From NCBI GenBank assembly GCA_947589205.1, contig CANQCJ010000022.1, forward strand, positions 1 to 16,656: a DNA stretch of 16,656 nucleotides, given 5' to 3'. Source of the DNA: an uncultured Ruminococcus sp. (GTDB lineage: Bacteria; Bacillota; Clostridia; Oscillospirales; Ruminococcaceae). The notes beneath the pieces were generated by a model. That model worked only from the letters and a program-made list of their open reading frames with translations, did no database searches and had not been told where the DNA came from. Below are positions 1 through 7,017 of the stretch, in pieces (position 1 is the stretch's first letter; the number at the start of each line of letters is the position of its first letter). The position numbers and the translations under genes were made by a program.

Positions 1-1205
1 TCGGCGAGCTTTCGTTAAGCGGAGAGATAAAGCCGGTCAGAGGCGCGCTGCCGATGGCGATAAAAGCGTCAAAGCTCGGCTATAAAAAGATCTTCGTGCC
101 CGCCGAAAACGCCGCGGAGGCTTCGGCAGTCTCCACGATAGAGGTATACGGCATCAAAAATATGCAGATGCTGATAAATCATTTTTACTATAACAGAGCT
201 ATCCCCTTGACAACGCCGCATATACCCGATTTTGATAATATACAGTGCTCCTCCGATTTTAAATACATAAAAGGACAGGAGGGCGCGAAGCGCGCGGCGG
301 AGATAGCCGCGGCGGGAGGTCATAATATACTGCTGATAGGCGCGCCCGGTTCGGGAAAAACGCTGCTTGCCTCCGCCCTGCCGTCTATAATGCCGAGGCT
401 GACCTTTGAAGAAGCGATAGAGACGACGAGTATATATTCTGTCGCGGGACTGCTCACGCCCGAGATGCCGATGATAACCGTCCGACCGTTCAGGTCGCCG
501 CACCACAGCGTCTCTCAGGCGGGACTTGCCGGCGGCGGAAGCAATCCGCGCCCGGGCGAGATCTCTTTGGCGCACAACGGGATACTGTTTCTTGACGAAT
601 TTGCGAGAAACACCCTCGAGATACTGCGTCAGCCTCTCGAGACCGGCTCGGTGACTATCTCCCGCGCGGCGGGAACGTTTACCTATCCGAGCAGGATAAT
701 GCTTGCGGCGGCGATGAATCCCTGTCCCTGCGGCTATTACGGACACCCGAATAATAAGTGCAGCTGTACCGAAGCGGCGGTGAAGAATTATCTTTCGCGC
801 ATAAGCGGACCTATGCTCGACAGGTTCGATATACAGGTGGAGACCTCTCCGGTGGAATACTCCGATCTTTCCTCAACAAAGCTTGCAGAGCCGTCCGAGG
901 AGGTAAGAAAGCGCGTTCAGCGCGCGAGGGATATACAGACGGAGCGTTACAAGGACACCCCCGGCATAAACTGCAACGCGCAGCTCACGGCGGCGGAGAT
1001 AAACCGATTCTGCCCGCTGTCGGAGAAGTCGGAGACCCAGCTCAGCGTGGTATTTCAGTATAACGGGCTGAGCACGAGAGCCTATCATAAGGTGATAAAA
1101 ATGGCGCGTACGATAGCCGATCTTGAGGGTGCTGTTGATATAGAACCGATACACATATTAGAAGCCGCAAGCTATCGCACACTTGAACGAAAATACTGGC
1201 AATGA
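1..1205 (+). CDS. comM: ComM/YifB-family Mg-chelatase-like AAA+ ATPase (5' end outside window)
   Basis: The reading frame is open from base 3, before the first in-window ATG at 54, so the gene starts upstream and about its N-terminal third (most of the S5-like ChlI domain) is missing. The residues encoded just before base 54 (SGEIKPVRGALPMA) are typical of that domain. Visible after it are a Walker A motif GAPGSGKT (about 339-362), a Walker B-like segment ILFLDEF (about 582-602), and a Cys-rich stretch CPCGYYG...CSC (about 723-770) characteristic of the YifB/ComM family. The C-terminal Mg_chelatase_C region runs to the stop at 1203-1205. Known role of the family: ComM is a hexameric helicase that aids branch migration during natural transformation in Gram-negative bacteria. 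The role of YifB-like proteins in Clostridia is less clear, so I take the family as certain and the function as inferred. No convincing terminator follows the gene. Confidence 0.93.
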   Translation, partial: GELSLSGEIKPVRGALPMAIKASKLGYKKIFVPAENAAEASAVSTIEVYGIKNMQMLINHFYYNRAIPLTTPHIPDFDNIQCSSDFKYIKGQEGAKRAAEIAAAGGHNILLIGAPGSGKTLLASALPSIMPRLTFEEAIETTSIYSVAGLLTPEMPMITVRPFRSPHHSVSQAGLAGGGSNPRPGEISLAHNGILFLDEFARNTLEILRQPLETGSVTISRAAGTFTYPSRIMLAAAMNPCPCGYYGHPNNKCSCTEAAVKNYLSRISGPMLDRFDIQVETSPVEYSDLSSTKLAEPSEEVRKRVQRARDIQTERYKDTPGINCNAQLTAAEINRFCPLSEKSETQLSVVFQYNGLSTRAYHKVIKMARTIADLEGAVDIEPIHILEAASYRTLERKYWQ

Positions 1206-1288
1206 ATACGTTTTCGGTCGGCATACTGACAAAAATGTTTAATAAATTATTAAAATTGTAAAAAGCGCTGGAATTATTTTTGTATATA

Positions 1289-1297
1289 TGTTATAAT
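1289..1297 (+). promoter_or_regulatory. Extended -10 promoter of pgcA
   Basis: TGTTATAAT is a perfect -10 hexamer (1292-1297) with an upstream TG. The -35 position (1269-1274, TGGAAT) is weak, so the promoter would depend on the extended -10. The predicted start of transcription near 1304 leaves a leader of about 50 nt. Confidence 0.6.
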
Positions 1298-1312
1298 TTA
1301 TTTAAAAATCAA

Positions 1313-1327
1313 GCCATACTAAATGGC
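1313..1327 (+). promoter_or_regulatory. Small hairpin in the pgcA leader
   Basis: GCCAT (1313-1317) and ATGGC (1323-1327) form a 5-bp inverted repeat around a 5-nt loop. It lies just after the predicted transcription start and before the ribosome binding site (GAGGTGA, about 1344-1350). It could stabilise the mRNA or be a protein site, or it could be chance. Confidence 0.3.
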
Positions 1328-1356
1328 ATAAAAAATAATTGATGAGGTGATCTATA

Positions 1357-3081
1357 ATGACAGATGAAATCATGTCGGCTTATAAGCTCTGGAGCGAAAA
1401 GGCCGCAGACGACGCGGATCTTATAGCCGAGCTTAATTCAATAGCGGGCGACGATGAAGCGATAAGCGACCGCTTCTACCGCGATCTGGAATTCGGCACG
1501 GGCGGACTGCGCGGAGTTATCGGCGCGGGCAGCTACAGAATGAACATCTATACGGTAAGAAGGGCGACGCAGGGACTTGCCGATTATGTAAACGGCGATT
1601 TTGAAAAGGGCTCGGTAGCTGTTTCCTATGATTCGAGAATAAAATCCGATGTTTTCGCCAAGGAAGCGGCAAGGGTGCTCGTGGCTAACGGAATAAAGGT
1701 GTACATCTATCCCGAGCTTATGCCCACCCCGATGCTGTCCTTTGCGGTAAGATATTTCGGCGCAAGCGCGGGCATCATGGTGACCGCCTCGCACAATCCG
1801 GCTAAGTACAACGGCTACAAGGTATACGGCAGCGACGGCTGTCAGATAACTCTCGACGTCGCCAACACCGTTATCGGCAAGATAGAAGCCGTGGATATGT
1901 TCGGCGGAGCTAAGATCGCCGACTTTGACGAAAGCGTTAAGAACGGAATGATAGAGTATATCGGTCAGGACTGCATAAACGCTTATCTTGACAAGGTAAG
2001 AGAGCAGGGCATACATACCGATCTCGTAGCCGACAGCGGCTTGAAGGTCGTTTACACTCCGCTCAACGGTACGGGCAACAAGCCTGTGCGCGAGATACTT
2101 AAAAGGATCGGCGTTAAGGAGGTCACGGTAGTGCCCGAGCAGGAAAACCCCGACGGAAATTTCCCGACCTGTCCGTTCCCGAACCCCGAGATAAAGGAGG
2201 CGCTGGCTTACGGCTTAAAGCTCTGCGAGAGCGTAAAGCCCGATCTGCTGCTTGCCACCGACCCCGACTGCGACAGAGTCGGCATAGCCGTTCCCTCTCC
2301 GGAGGGAGATTATGTGCTCTTTACCGGAAATGAAGTCGGCGCGCTGCTCATGCAGTATATCTGCGCCGAAAGAACGGCTCTCGGCACGATGCCCGAAAGA
2401 CCCGTCGCGGTAAAGACGATAGTTACTACCGATATAGTTGCAAAGATCGCCGAGGAATACGGCGTTGAGCTGAGAGAGGTGCTGACAGGCTTCAAGTTTA
2501 TCGGCGAGCAGATAGGCTTCCTTGAGGCCGACGGCGAGGACGACAGATATATCTTCGGCTTTGAGGAAAGCTACGGCTATCTTGCAGGCTCTTACGTCCG
2601 CGACAAGGACGCCGTTATCGCTTCAATGCTCATCTGCGAAATGGCGGCGTTCTACAGAACGAAGGGCATCACCCTGCTTGAAGCGCGCGAAAGGCTTTAT
2701 GCCAAGTACGGCAATTATCTGCATTCGCAGGAGTCCTTCGTATGCGAGGGCGAGAGCGGTATGCAGCGCATGAAGGAGATAATGGCGGATCTCAGAGCGA
2801 ACGCGCCCAAGGCTATAGGCGGACTTAAAACGCTCAGGTTCGGCGATTATATCGCTTCGACCGAGACCGACCTTGCGACAGGCGAAAAAACCGAGATAAA
2901 GCTTCCGAAGTCGGACGTGCTCGCGTTCAGGCTCGAGGACAACGCTTCGGTAATTATCCGCCCGTCCGGAACAGAACCCAAGATCAAGGCGTACTACACC
3001 ACGATAGGCGAGACAAGAGAAGCCGCGCAGGCTTTGCAGACAAAGATCGCCGAGGATTTTAAGGCTGTGCTCGGATTTTAA
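1357..3081 (+). CDS. pgcA: Phospho-sugar mutase (alpha-phosphoglucomutase, PgcA type)
   Basis: This 574-residue cytoplasmic enzyme of the alpha-D-phosphohexomutase superfamily interconverts glucose-1-phosphate and glucose-6-phosphate, feeding UDP-glucose and envelope glycan synthesis and glycogen-type metabolism. All four signature loops are present. The phosphoserine loop is TASHNP with catalytic Ser145. The metal loop is DPDCDR (Asp302, Asp304, Asp306). The sugar-specificity loop is GFEESYGY (401-408). The phosphate-binding loop is RPSGTEPK (535-542). The N-terminal FGTGGLRG (46-53) and the overall length match Bacillus PgcA (about 580 residues) rather than the shorter PGM/PMM or GlmM types. 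The ATG is preceded by GAGGTGA at suitable spacing. The gene has its own promoter and a strong terminator, so it is probably monocistronic. Activity on mannose-1-phosphate cannot be excluded from sequence. Confidence 0.93.
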   Translation: MTDEIMSAYKLWSEKAADDADLIAELNSIAGDDEAISDRFYRDLEFGTGGLRGVIGAGSYRMNIYTVRRATQGLADYVNGDFEKGSVAVSYDSRIKSDVFAKEAARVLVANGIKVYIYPELMPTPMLSFAVRYFGASAGIMVTASHNPAKYNGYKVYGSDGCQITLDVANTVIGKIEAVDMFGGAKIADFDESVKNGMIEYIGQDCINAYLDKVREQGIHTDLVADSGLKVVYTPLNGTGNKPVREILKRIGVKEVTVVPEQENPDGNFPTCPFPNPEIKEALAYGLKLCESVKPDLLLATDPDCDRVGIAVPSPEGDYVLFTGNEVGALLMQYICAERTALGTMPERPVAVKTIVTTDIVAKIAEEYGVELREVLTGFKFIGEQIGFLEADGEDDRYIFGFEESYGYLAGSYVRDKDAVIASMLICEMAAFYRTKGITLLEARERLYAKYGNYLHSQESFVCEGESGMQRMKEIMADLRANAPKAIGGLKTLRFGDYIASTETDLATGEKTEIKLPKSDVLAFRLEDNASVIIRPSGTEPKIKAYYTTIGETREAAQALQTKIAEDFKAVLGF

Positions 3082-3096
3082 GATATGGATACCCTG

Positions 3097-3129
3097 CCCC
3101 GGAGATAAGCTCCGGGGTGATTTTTTTTT
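3097..3129 (+). terminator. Rho-independent terminator after pgcA
   Basis: A perfect 8-bp GC-rich stem, CCCCGGAG (3097-3104) and CTCCGGGG (3110-3117), has a 5-nt loop. TGA follows, then nine T residues (3121-3129). It starts 15 bases after the pgcA stop codon. Confidence 0.95.
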
Positions 3130-3202
3130 GCGCCGCTAAGCTTGTTCTATGAAGAAAAATCAAAGCATAAGTATTGTATAAAAAAATAAAGGCGGTTTTG
3201 CG

Positions 3203-4831
3203 ATGAAAAAACAAAGCTTTTTAAAAGGCTCGGCGGTGCTTATGCTTATGGTAATAATAACCAAAGCGGCGGGGCTTGTCTATAAGGTAAAGCTGACGTC
3301 TCTTGTCGGCGGCAGCGGCATGAGCTGTTACGCGGGAGCGTTCGCGGTGTTTTCCCCGGTGTTCGCGGCGGCGGCTTCGGGCGCGCCGTCGGCTATGAGC
3401 AGGCTTGTGAGCGAACAGCTCTCGCGCGGAAATTACAAGGGCGCGGTCAAGCTACGCAGGACTGCCGAAATTATGTTCGCGATCCTTTCGATAACGCTTT
3501 CGGCGCTGCTGATAGCCTTTTCAAAGCCGCTGTCGATAAGGCTCATAGGCAGCGAGCAGGCGCGTTTTGCGCTGTCGGCGGCGGCGCTGTCGCTGTTTCC
3601 CGCGGCGATGATGAACGTAAGGCGCGGCTGGGCGGAGGGCTTCGGGAGCATGAACCCCACGGCGTTTTCGGAAATTGCCGAAACGCTTTTGAAGCTTATT
3701 TTCGGCATAGCCGCCGCGGGAGCGGTCATGCGGGCTTTTGATTCGCAAAAAGCCGCTTCGCCCTATGCGGCAGCCGCTGCGGCTCTCGGAGTAACGGCGG
3801 CTTCATTGTCGGCTTGCGTTTACATATATTTTCTCACACGAAGGAAAAGCTTCAGCCATGCGCAGACCTGCGAAAATGATCTGACCCGCCGAGCTGCGGC
3901 AAAGGGGATAATAAAATTCGCCCTGCCCGCGTCCGCCGCCGCGATAATCTCAACGCTCGCTTCGACCGCCGACCTGCTGACTATAGTCCCGGGGATAAAC
4001 GAAGCTATGCGGAAAAACGAACAGCTTTTTTCGGAGCTGGGCAATTACGGCATAGCGCGTCCGGAACGCGCAGCGTTCGTTTACGGCTCTTATACCGCGC
4101 TTGCGCTGACGATATACGGACTTGTGCCGACGCTGACGGCGATGTTAGGCAAGAGCATTCTTCCGGAGCTGACCGGATATTTTTCCAACGGCGACCGCCT
4201 TCAGGCGGCGGGCAGCGTGCGTTCTCTGCTGCTGCTGTCGGCAATGGCGGCTATGCCCTGCGGTATAGGGATATCGCTGCTTTCAAAGCCGATACTGACG
4301 CTGTTTTTCGCGAGTTCTCCCGCGGAGATCTCGGTCTGCGCAGCGCCGCTGTCTATCCTCGGGACAGGTTCTGTTTTTATGGGCATAGCTCTGCCCTGCA
4401 TGAGCGCGCTGACAGCCTGCGACAGGCAGTTAGCGGCGGTGGGGATAACCTTAGGCTCAACGCTTTTGAAGCTGCTGCTCAACCGCCTGCTGATACCGAT
4501 ACCGGAGCTTAACATATGCGGAGCGGCTCTGTCTACGGCGATCTCGCAGCTTGTCATGTTCATAGCCGCGGTAAGTCTGCTCATAAGCAAAACGGGTCAG
4601 GCAAGGCGCGCGGCAGCCTCGCTTTTTACCCCGCTTATCCCGGCAATGCTCTGCGGAGCGTGCGCTTTGATGGTACAAAATTCCATAGAGACCCGCTTCG
4701 GCAGGCTTTCCGCGCTCATATCAATATCATTTGGTGCAATAATTTGCTTTGTTTGTCTTTGTTTATTGTGCATTTCTCCGAAAAATAAAATATTAGCCGA
4801 TTTTTCAAAAAAAAATCTGAAAAACACTTGA
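3203..4831 (+). CDS. MurJ/SpoVB-like lipid-linked oligosaccharide flippase (MOP superfamily)
   Basis: The product has 542 residues and is almost entirely hydrophobic, with about 14 predicted membrane segments by eye. This is the usual size of the polysaccharide-transporter branch of the MOP superfamily. The start MKKQSFLKGSAVLM, followed by TKAAGLVYKVKL and the ASGAPSAMSRLVSE region (about residues 58-71), matches the SpoVB/YabM/MurJ (YtgP) group of Firmicutes, which move lipid-linked peptidoglycan or polysaccharide precursors across the membrane. The position before mazG, hup and rqcP is the same as yabM in Bacillus. Because the sporulation genes that normally end this cluster are absent here, a vegetative role such as lipid II flipping is more likely than a spore-cortex role. 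This is inference. Start: ATG with AAAGGCGG about 7 bases upstream. The tail is Lys/Asn-rich and its stop overlaps the mazG promoter. Confidence 0.85.
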   Translation: MKKQSFLKGSAVLMLMVIITKAAGLVYKVKLTSLVGGSGMSCYAGAFAVFSPVFAAAASGAPSAMSRLVSEQLSRGNYKGAVKLRRTAEIMFAILSITLSALLIAFSKPLSIRLIGSEQARFALSAAALSLFPAAMMNVRRGWAEGFGSMNPTAFSEIAETLLKLIFGIAAAGAVMRAFDSQKAASPYAAAAAALGVTAASLSACVYIYFLTRRKSFSHAQTCENDLTRRAAAKGIIKFALPASAAAIISTLASTADLLTIVPGINEAMRKNEQLFSELGNYGIARPERAAFVYGSYTALALTIYGLVPTLTAMLGKSILPELTGYFSNGDRLQAAGSVRSLLLLSAMAAMPCGIGISLLSKPILTLFFASSPAEISVCAAPLSILGTGSVFMGIALPCMSALTACDRQLAAVGITLGSTLLKLLLNRLLIPIPELNICGAALSTAISQLVMFIAAVSLLISKTGQARRAAASLFTPLIPAMLCGACALMVQNSIETRFGRLSALISISFGAIICFVCLCLLCISPKNKILADFSKKNLKNT

Positions 4832-4856
4832 AAAATTATTTAATATAGGTTAAAAT
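4828..4856 (+). promoter_or_regulatory. Sigma-A promoter of mazG
   Basis: TTGAAA (4828-4833), a 17-bp spacer and TAAAAT (4851-4856). The -35 box overlaps the stop codon of the preceding flippase gene, so mazG and the following genes can be transcribed separately from it. Confidence 0.75.
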
Positions 4857-4915
4857 ATATAAGGAGATATTTTTAATATCGGCGTATTTGAAACTACAGG
4901 CGGAGGGTAAAAGCG

Positions 4916-5689
4916 GTGGAGCTTTCGGAACGTATAAGGGCTGTCCGGGATAAGGAGAGCTACGGCTTTGACGATCTTTGCGAGATCGTTTCGCTTTTAA
5001 GAAGCGAGCAAGGCTGTCCTTGGGATAAGGTGCAGACTCATAAGACGATCAAAAACGATCTTATCGAGGAATGCTACGAGGTATTGGAGGCTGTCGACTG
5101 CGATTCGCCGGAGATGCTCAGAGAGGAGCTGGGAGACGTGCTCCTGCAGGTGGTTTTTCATGCGGACATTGAAAGGGAAGCGCAAAATTTTGATATAAAC
5201 GACGTTGCGAACGAGGTCTGCAAAAAGCTGGTGCTGAGACACCCGCACGTTTTCGGCAGCGTTGAAGCGGACACGGTGGATAAGGTATTAAGCAACTGGG
5301 ACGCTATCAAGAAAGAGGAAAAGGCTCAGGAGACCTACACCGATACGCTCAAAAGCGTGCCGAAGAATTTTCCCGCGCTCATGCGCGCGCAGAAGCTTAC
5401 AAAGCGTGCGGCAAGGGCGGGGGTGGACTTTAGCGATGCTTCACAGCTGTATAAGGCAGTAGATTCCGCGTTTGGCAGTGTGCAGCTTGCCGAGGAAAAG
5501 GGTGAGGACGCTTCTTCGGAGCTGGGGAATTTGCTCATGCTGTGCGCCGCTCTCGCAAGAAGGCTCGGCTGCGACGCCGAACAGTGCCTTGCGGACAGCT
5601 GTAACGATTTTGTGAAAAGATTTGAAGAGCTCGAAGCTAAAAACGGAGATGTTTCCGGAGCAGCGGCAGGAGAATTGTATTCTTACTAA
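4916..5689 (+). CDS. mazG: MazG nucleoside triphosphate pyrophosphohydrolase
   Basis: The enzyme hydrolyses (d)NTPs, often aberrant ones, to the monophosphate and pyrophosphate in the cytosol. The length of 257 residues fits the two-domain E. coli-type MazG (about 263 residues). It lacks the N-terminal methylase-like domain fused to the Bacillus homologue YabN. The N-terminal MazG domain (about 20-115) has the full metal-binding pattern EExxE (Glu51, Glu52, Glu55) and ExxD (Glu71, Asp74), plus CPWD (34-37) and RHPHVFG (108-114). The C-terminal MazG domain (about 150-235) appears degenerate: its ELGN carries Asn205 where Asp is expected, and no EExxE is visible. The start is GTG, supported by GGAGGG at 4902-4907 with 8-base spacing. 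The gene stands between the flippase and hup, as in the conserved yabM-yabN-yabO neighbourhood. Confidence 0.93.
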   Translation: MELSERIRAVRDKESYGFDDLCEIVSLLRSEQGCPWDKVQTHKTIKNDLIEECYEVLEAVDCDSPEMLREELGDVLLQVVFHADIEREAQNFDINDVANEVCKKLVLRHPHVFGSVEADTVDKVLSNWDAIKKEEKAQETYTDTLKSVPKNFPALMRAQKLTKRAARAGVDFSDASQLYKAVDSAFGSVQLAEEKGEDASSELGNLLMLCAALARRLGCDAEQCLADSCNDFVKRFEELEAKNGDVSGAAAGELYSY

Positions 5690-5753
5690 GATAAATTAAT
5701 GAATAAGCAATTGTTCGTTAAATATAAAAAAATTCAAATGGAGGTACTAAAAA

Positions 5754-6029
5754 ATGAAAAAGGCAGAACTTATAAGTGCGATCGCCGAAAAAGGCGGATA
5801 TTCCAAGAAAGACGCCGAGAAGGCTCTTAACGCGGTCATTGATTCTATCACCGATGTTCTCGTTGCGGGCGACAAGGTAACGCTCGTGGGCTTCGGTACA
5901 TTTAAGGTAAAGGTAAATCCCGCAAGAGTAGGCCGCAATCCGAGAACAAAGGAGCCTGTTCCGATAGAGGAAAAGACCGTTCCGGTATTCAAGGCGGGTC
6001 AGTCTCTCAAGGACGCGGTAAACAAGTAA
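5754..6029 (+). CDS. hup: HU family nucleoid-associated DNA-binding protein
   Basis: This 91-residue histone-like protein is of standard HU length. It binds and bends DNA as a dimer and compacts the nucleoid. The start MKKAELISAIA, the signature GFGTFKVKV (46-54) and the DNA-inserting arm with RNPRT (61-65, Pro63 being the intercalating proline) are all canonical, as is the C-terminal FKAGQSLKDAVN. It has a strong GGAGG (5740-5744) nine bases before the ATG and is followed directly by a terminator, as expected for a very highly expressed gene. The 64-bp gap after mazG holds no promoter I would call with confidence. In several clostridial genomes a hup gene sits at this point between mazG and yabO/rqcP. 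Confidence 0.97.
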   Translation: MKKAELISAIAEKGGYSKKDAEKALNAVIDSITDVLVAGDKVTLVGFGTFKVKVNPARVGRNPRTKEPVPIEEKTVPVFKAGQSLKDAVNK

Positions 6030-6040
6030 AAGAGCTTTCG

Positions 6041-6082
6041 GGGACAGAACCAAAAAACGTCTGTCCCTTTATTTTTTATTTT
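6041..6082 (+). terminator. Terminator after hup, inside the hup-rqcP interval
   Basis: GGGACAGA (6041-6048) pairs with TCTGTCCC (6060-6067) around an 11-nt A-rich loop, followed by a T-rich tract (6068-6082). It lies between hup and rqcP, which point the same way. Confidence 0.85.
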
Positions 6083-6114
6083 CCGATAAGCTTAAAAGAA
6101 AAGGTGAAAAAAAT

Positions 6115-6357
6115 ATGCGGCTGGACAAATATTTAAAGGTGACGCGCCTTATAAAGCGGCGCGCGGTGGCTAACGAAGCCTGCGACGCGGGCAGGGTGGA
6201 GGTAAATTCAAAACCCGCGAGAGCCTCCTATGACGTAAAGGTCGGCGATATTATTTCCATAAACATGGGTCAGAGACCCATAAAGGTCGAGGTGCTGAGC
6301 GTGAGCGAATACGCCACAAAGGAAAACGCCGCCGAAAACTACAGAGTTATAGAATAA
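6115..6357 (+). CDS. rqcP: RqcP (YabO), S4-domain ribosome quality control protein
   Basis: This 80-residue single S4 RNA-binding domain protein begins MRLDKYLKVTRLIKRR, followed by GRVEVNSKPARASYDVKVGDI, the typical arrangement of the RqcP/YabO family (Hsp15-like). In Bacillus, RqcP works with RqcH on obstructed 50S subunits and helps the addition of C-terminal alanine tails to stalled nascent chains. The position after mazG and hup matches yabO. The start is ATG with AAGGTG about 8 bases upstream. No clear promoter lies between the hup terminator and this gene, so expression may depend on read-through past that terminator. In spore-formers yabP, yabQ and divIC usually follow. Here the next element is a terminator and then converging genes. 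Confidence 0.93.
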   Translation: MRLDKYLKVTRLIKRRAVANEACDAGRVEVNSKPARASYDVKVGDIISINMGQRPIKVEVLSVSEYATKENAAENYRVIE

Positions 6358-6363
6358 AAAAAT

Positions 6364-6406
6364 ACGATCCCGATCCTGTTTAAAGGGATCGAGATCGTTT
6401 TTGTTT
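6364..6406. terminator. Bidirectional terminator between rqcP and the hrb-like gene
   Basis: ACGATC (6364-6369) pairs with GATCGT (6393-6398) and GATCC (6372-6376) with GGATC (6386-6390), with a small internal mismatch between them and a 9-nt loop. T residues follow on the plus strand (6398-6406). An A run precedes it (about 6355-6362) and acts as a T tract on the minus strand. It serves both converging genes. Confidence 0.85.
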
Positions 6407-6998
6407 ACAGCTTTTCAAAATCCGAAGCCGGGTGCTTGCAGACCGGGCAGATGAAATCCTCGGGGAGGGTGTCGCCCTCGTAGATGTAGCCGCAGATCTT
6501 GCAGACGAAGCCTGTGGGCTTCTTAGGCGGTTTGGGCTTGACATGAGCGTGGTAGTAGGCATAGGTCATCGAGGGCTTGTCGTTTAAGACCGCCTGATCG
6601 GTGATCTCGCAGATAAAAAGTCCGTGGCTGCCCATATCGGAATAGTCTGTTACTTTAAGCGAGATAAAAGCGTTTATAAATTTTCCGAGCACCGGCGCGC
6701 CGTTAGCCGTGCAAAAGACCTGTTCGCCTGCAAGCTTGTCGCCGTCTCTGCCGCTTGCAAAGCCGTATTTTTGAAAAACCGAAAACGGCGCGTCCTCGGT
6801 CAGGCAGTTGACGTTCATAACGCCTGAGCGTTTTATCATATCGTGTGAAAAATTGCTCTTGTTGACAGACACCGCGAGACGGTCGGGGGAGCTTGCGACC
6901 TGCGTTACGGTGTTGCAGATCATGGCGTTCTTTTTCTCTCCGTCGGCGGAGGTCACAACATAAAGTCCGTAGCCGAGCTTGTGCAAAGCCGAAGCCAT
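6405..6998 (-). CDS. hrb: Flavin reductase-rubredoxin fusion (high-molecular-weight rubredoxin, Hrb-like)
   Basis: The product has 197 residues. Residues about 1-150 are a flavin-reductase-like FMN-binding domain with YGLYVVTS, NTVTQVASSPDR and the VNKSNFSHDMI stretch typical of this group. A Lys/Pro linker (about 154-161) leads to a C-terminal rubredoxin-like domain with Cys166-x2-Cys169 and Cys184-x2-Cys187. Only 14 residues separate the two Cys pairs, so this is the compact rubrerythrin-type iron knuckle, not a full-length rubredoxin. In Moorella thermoacetica, Hrb passes electrons from NADH to the flavodiiron protein FprA. Here the fprA gene is directly upstream, ending 19 bases before this start, and AAGGAGG (7008-7014) sits in the gap. 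The operon partner makes the electron-donor role likely. The exact pyridine nucleotide preference is not visible. Confidence 0.88.
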   Translation of the reverse strand: MASALHKLGYGLYVVTSADGEKKNAMICNTVTQVASSPDRLAVSVNKSNFSHDMIKRSGVMNVNCLTEDAPFSVFQKYGFASGRDGDKLAGEQVFCTANGAPVLGKFINAFISLKVTDYSDMGSHGLFICEITDQAVLNDKPSMTYAYYHAHVKPKPPKKPTGFVCKICGYIYEGDTLPEDFICPVCKHPASDFEKL

Positions 6999-7017
6999 AG
7001 AAATTTACCTCCTTGTC

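Noticed and set aside
69..746. Long open frame antisense to the ComM gene
   Set aside because: It has no homologous motifs and no ribosome site. It is a by-product of codon bias in the real gene, whose motifs are all intact.
1206..1260. Terminator after the ComM gene
   Set aside because: Only very short complementary segments (GTC/GAC) are found and no T tract follows them.
3203..4831. Calling the flippase SpoVB outright
   Set aside because: SpoVB and MurJ (YtgP) cannot be separated by eye, and the sporulation neighbours are missing, so only the broader family is named.
5690..5753. A separate promoter for hup (TTGTAT at 5675 or TTGTTC at 5711)
   Set aside because: Neither has an acceptable -10 at 16-18 bp, so I did not call it, although strong HU expression would make one likely.
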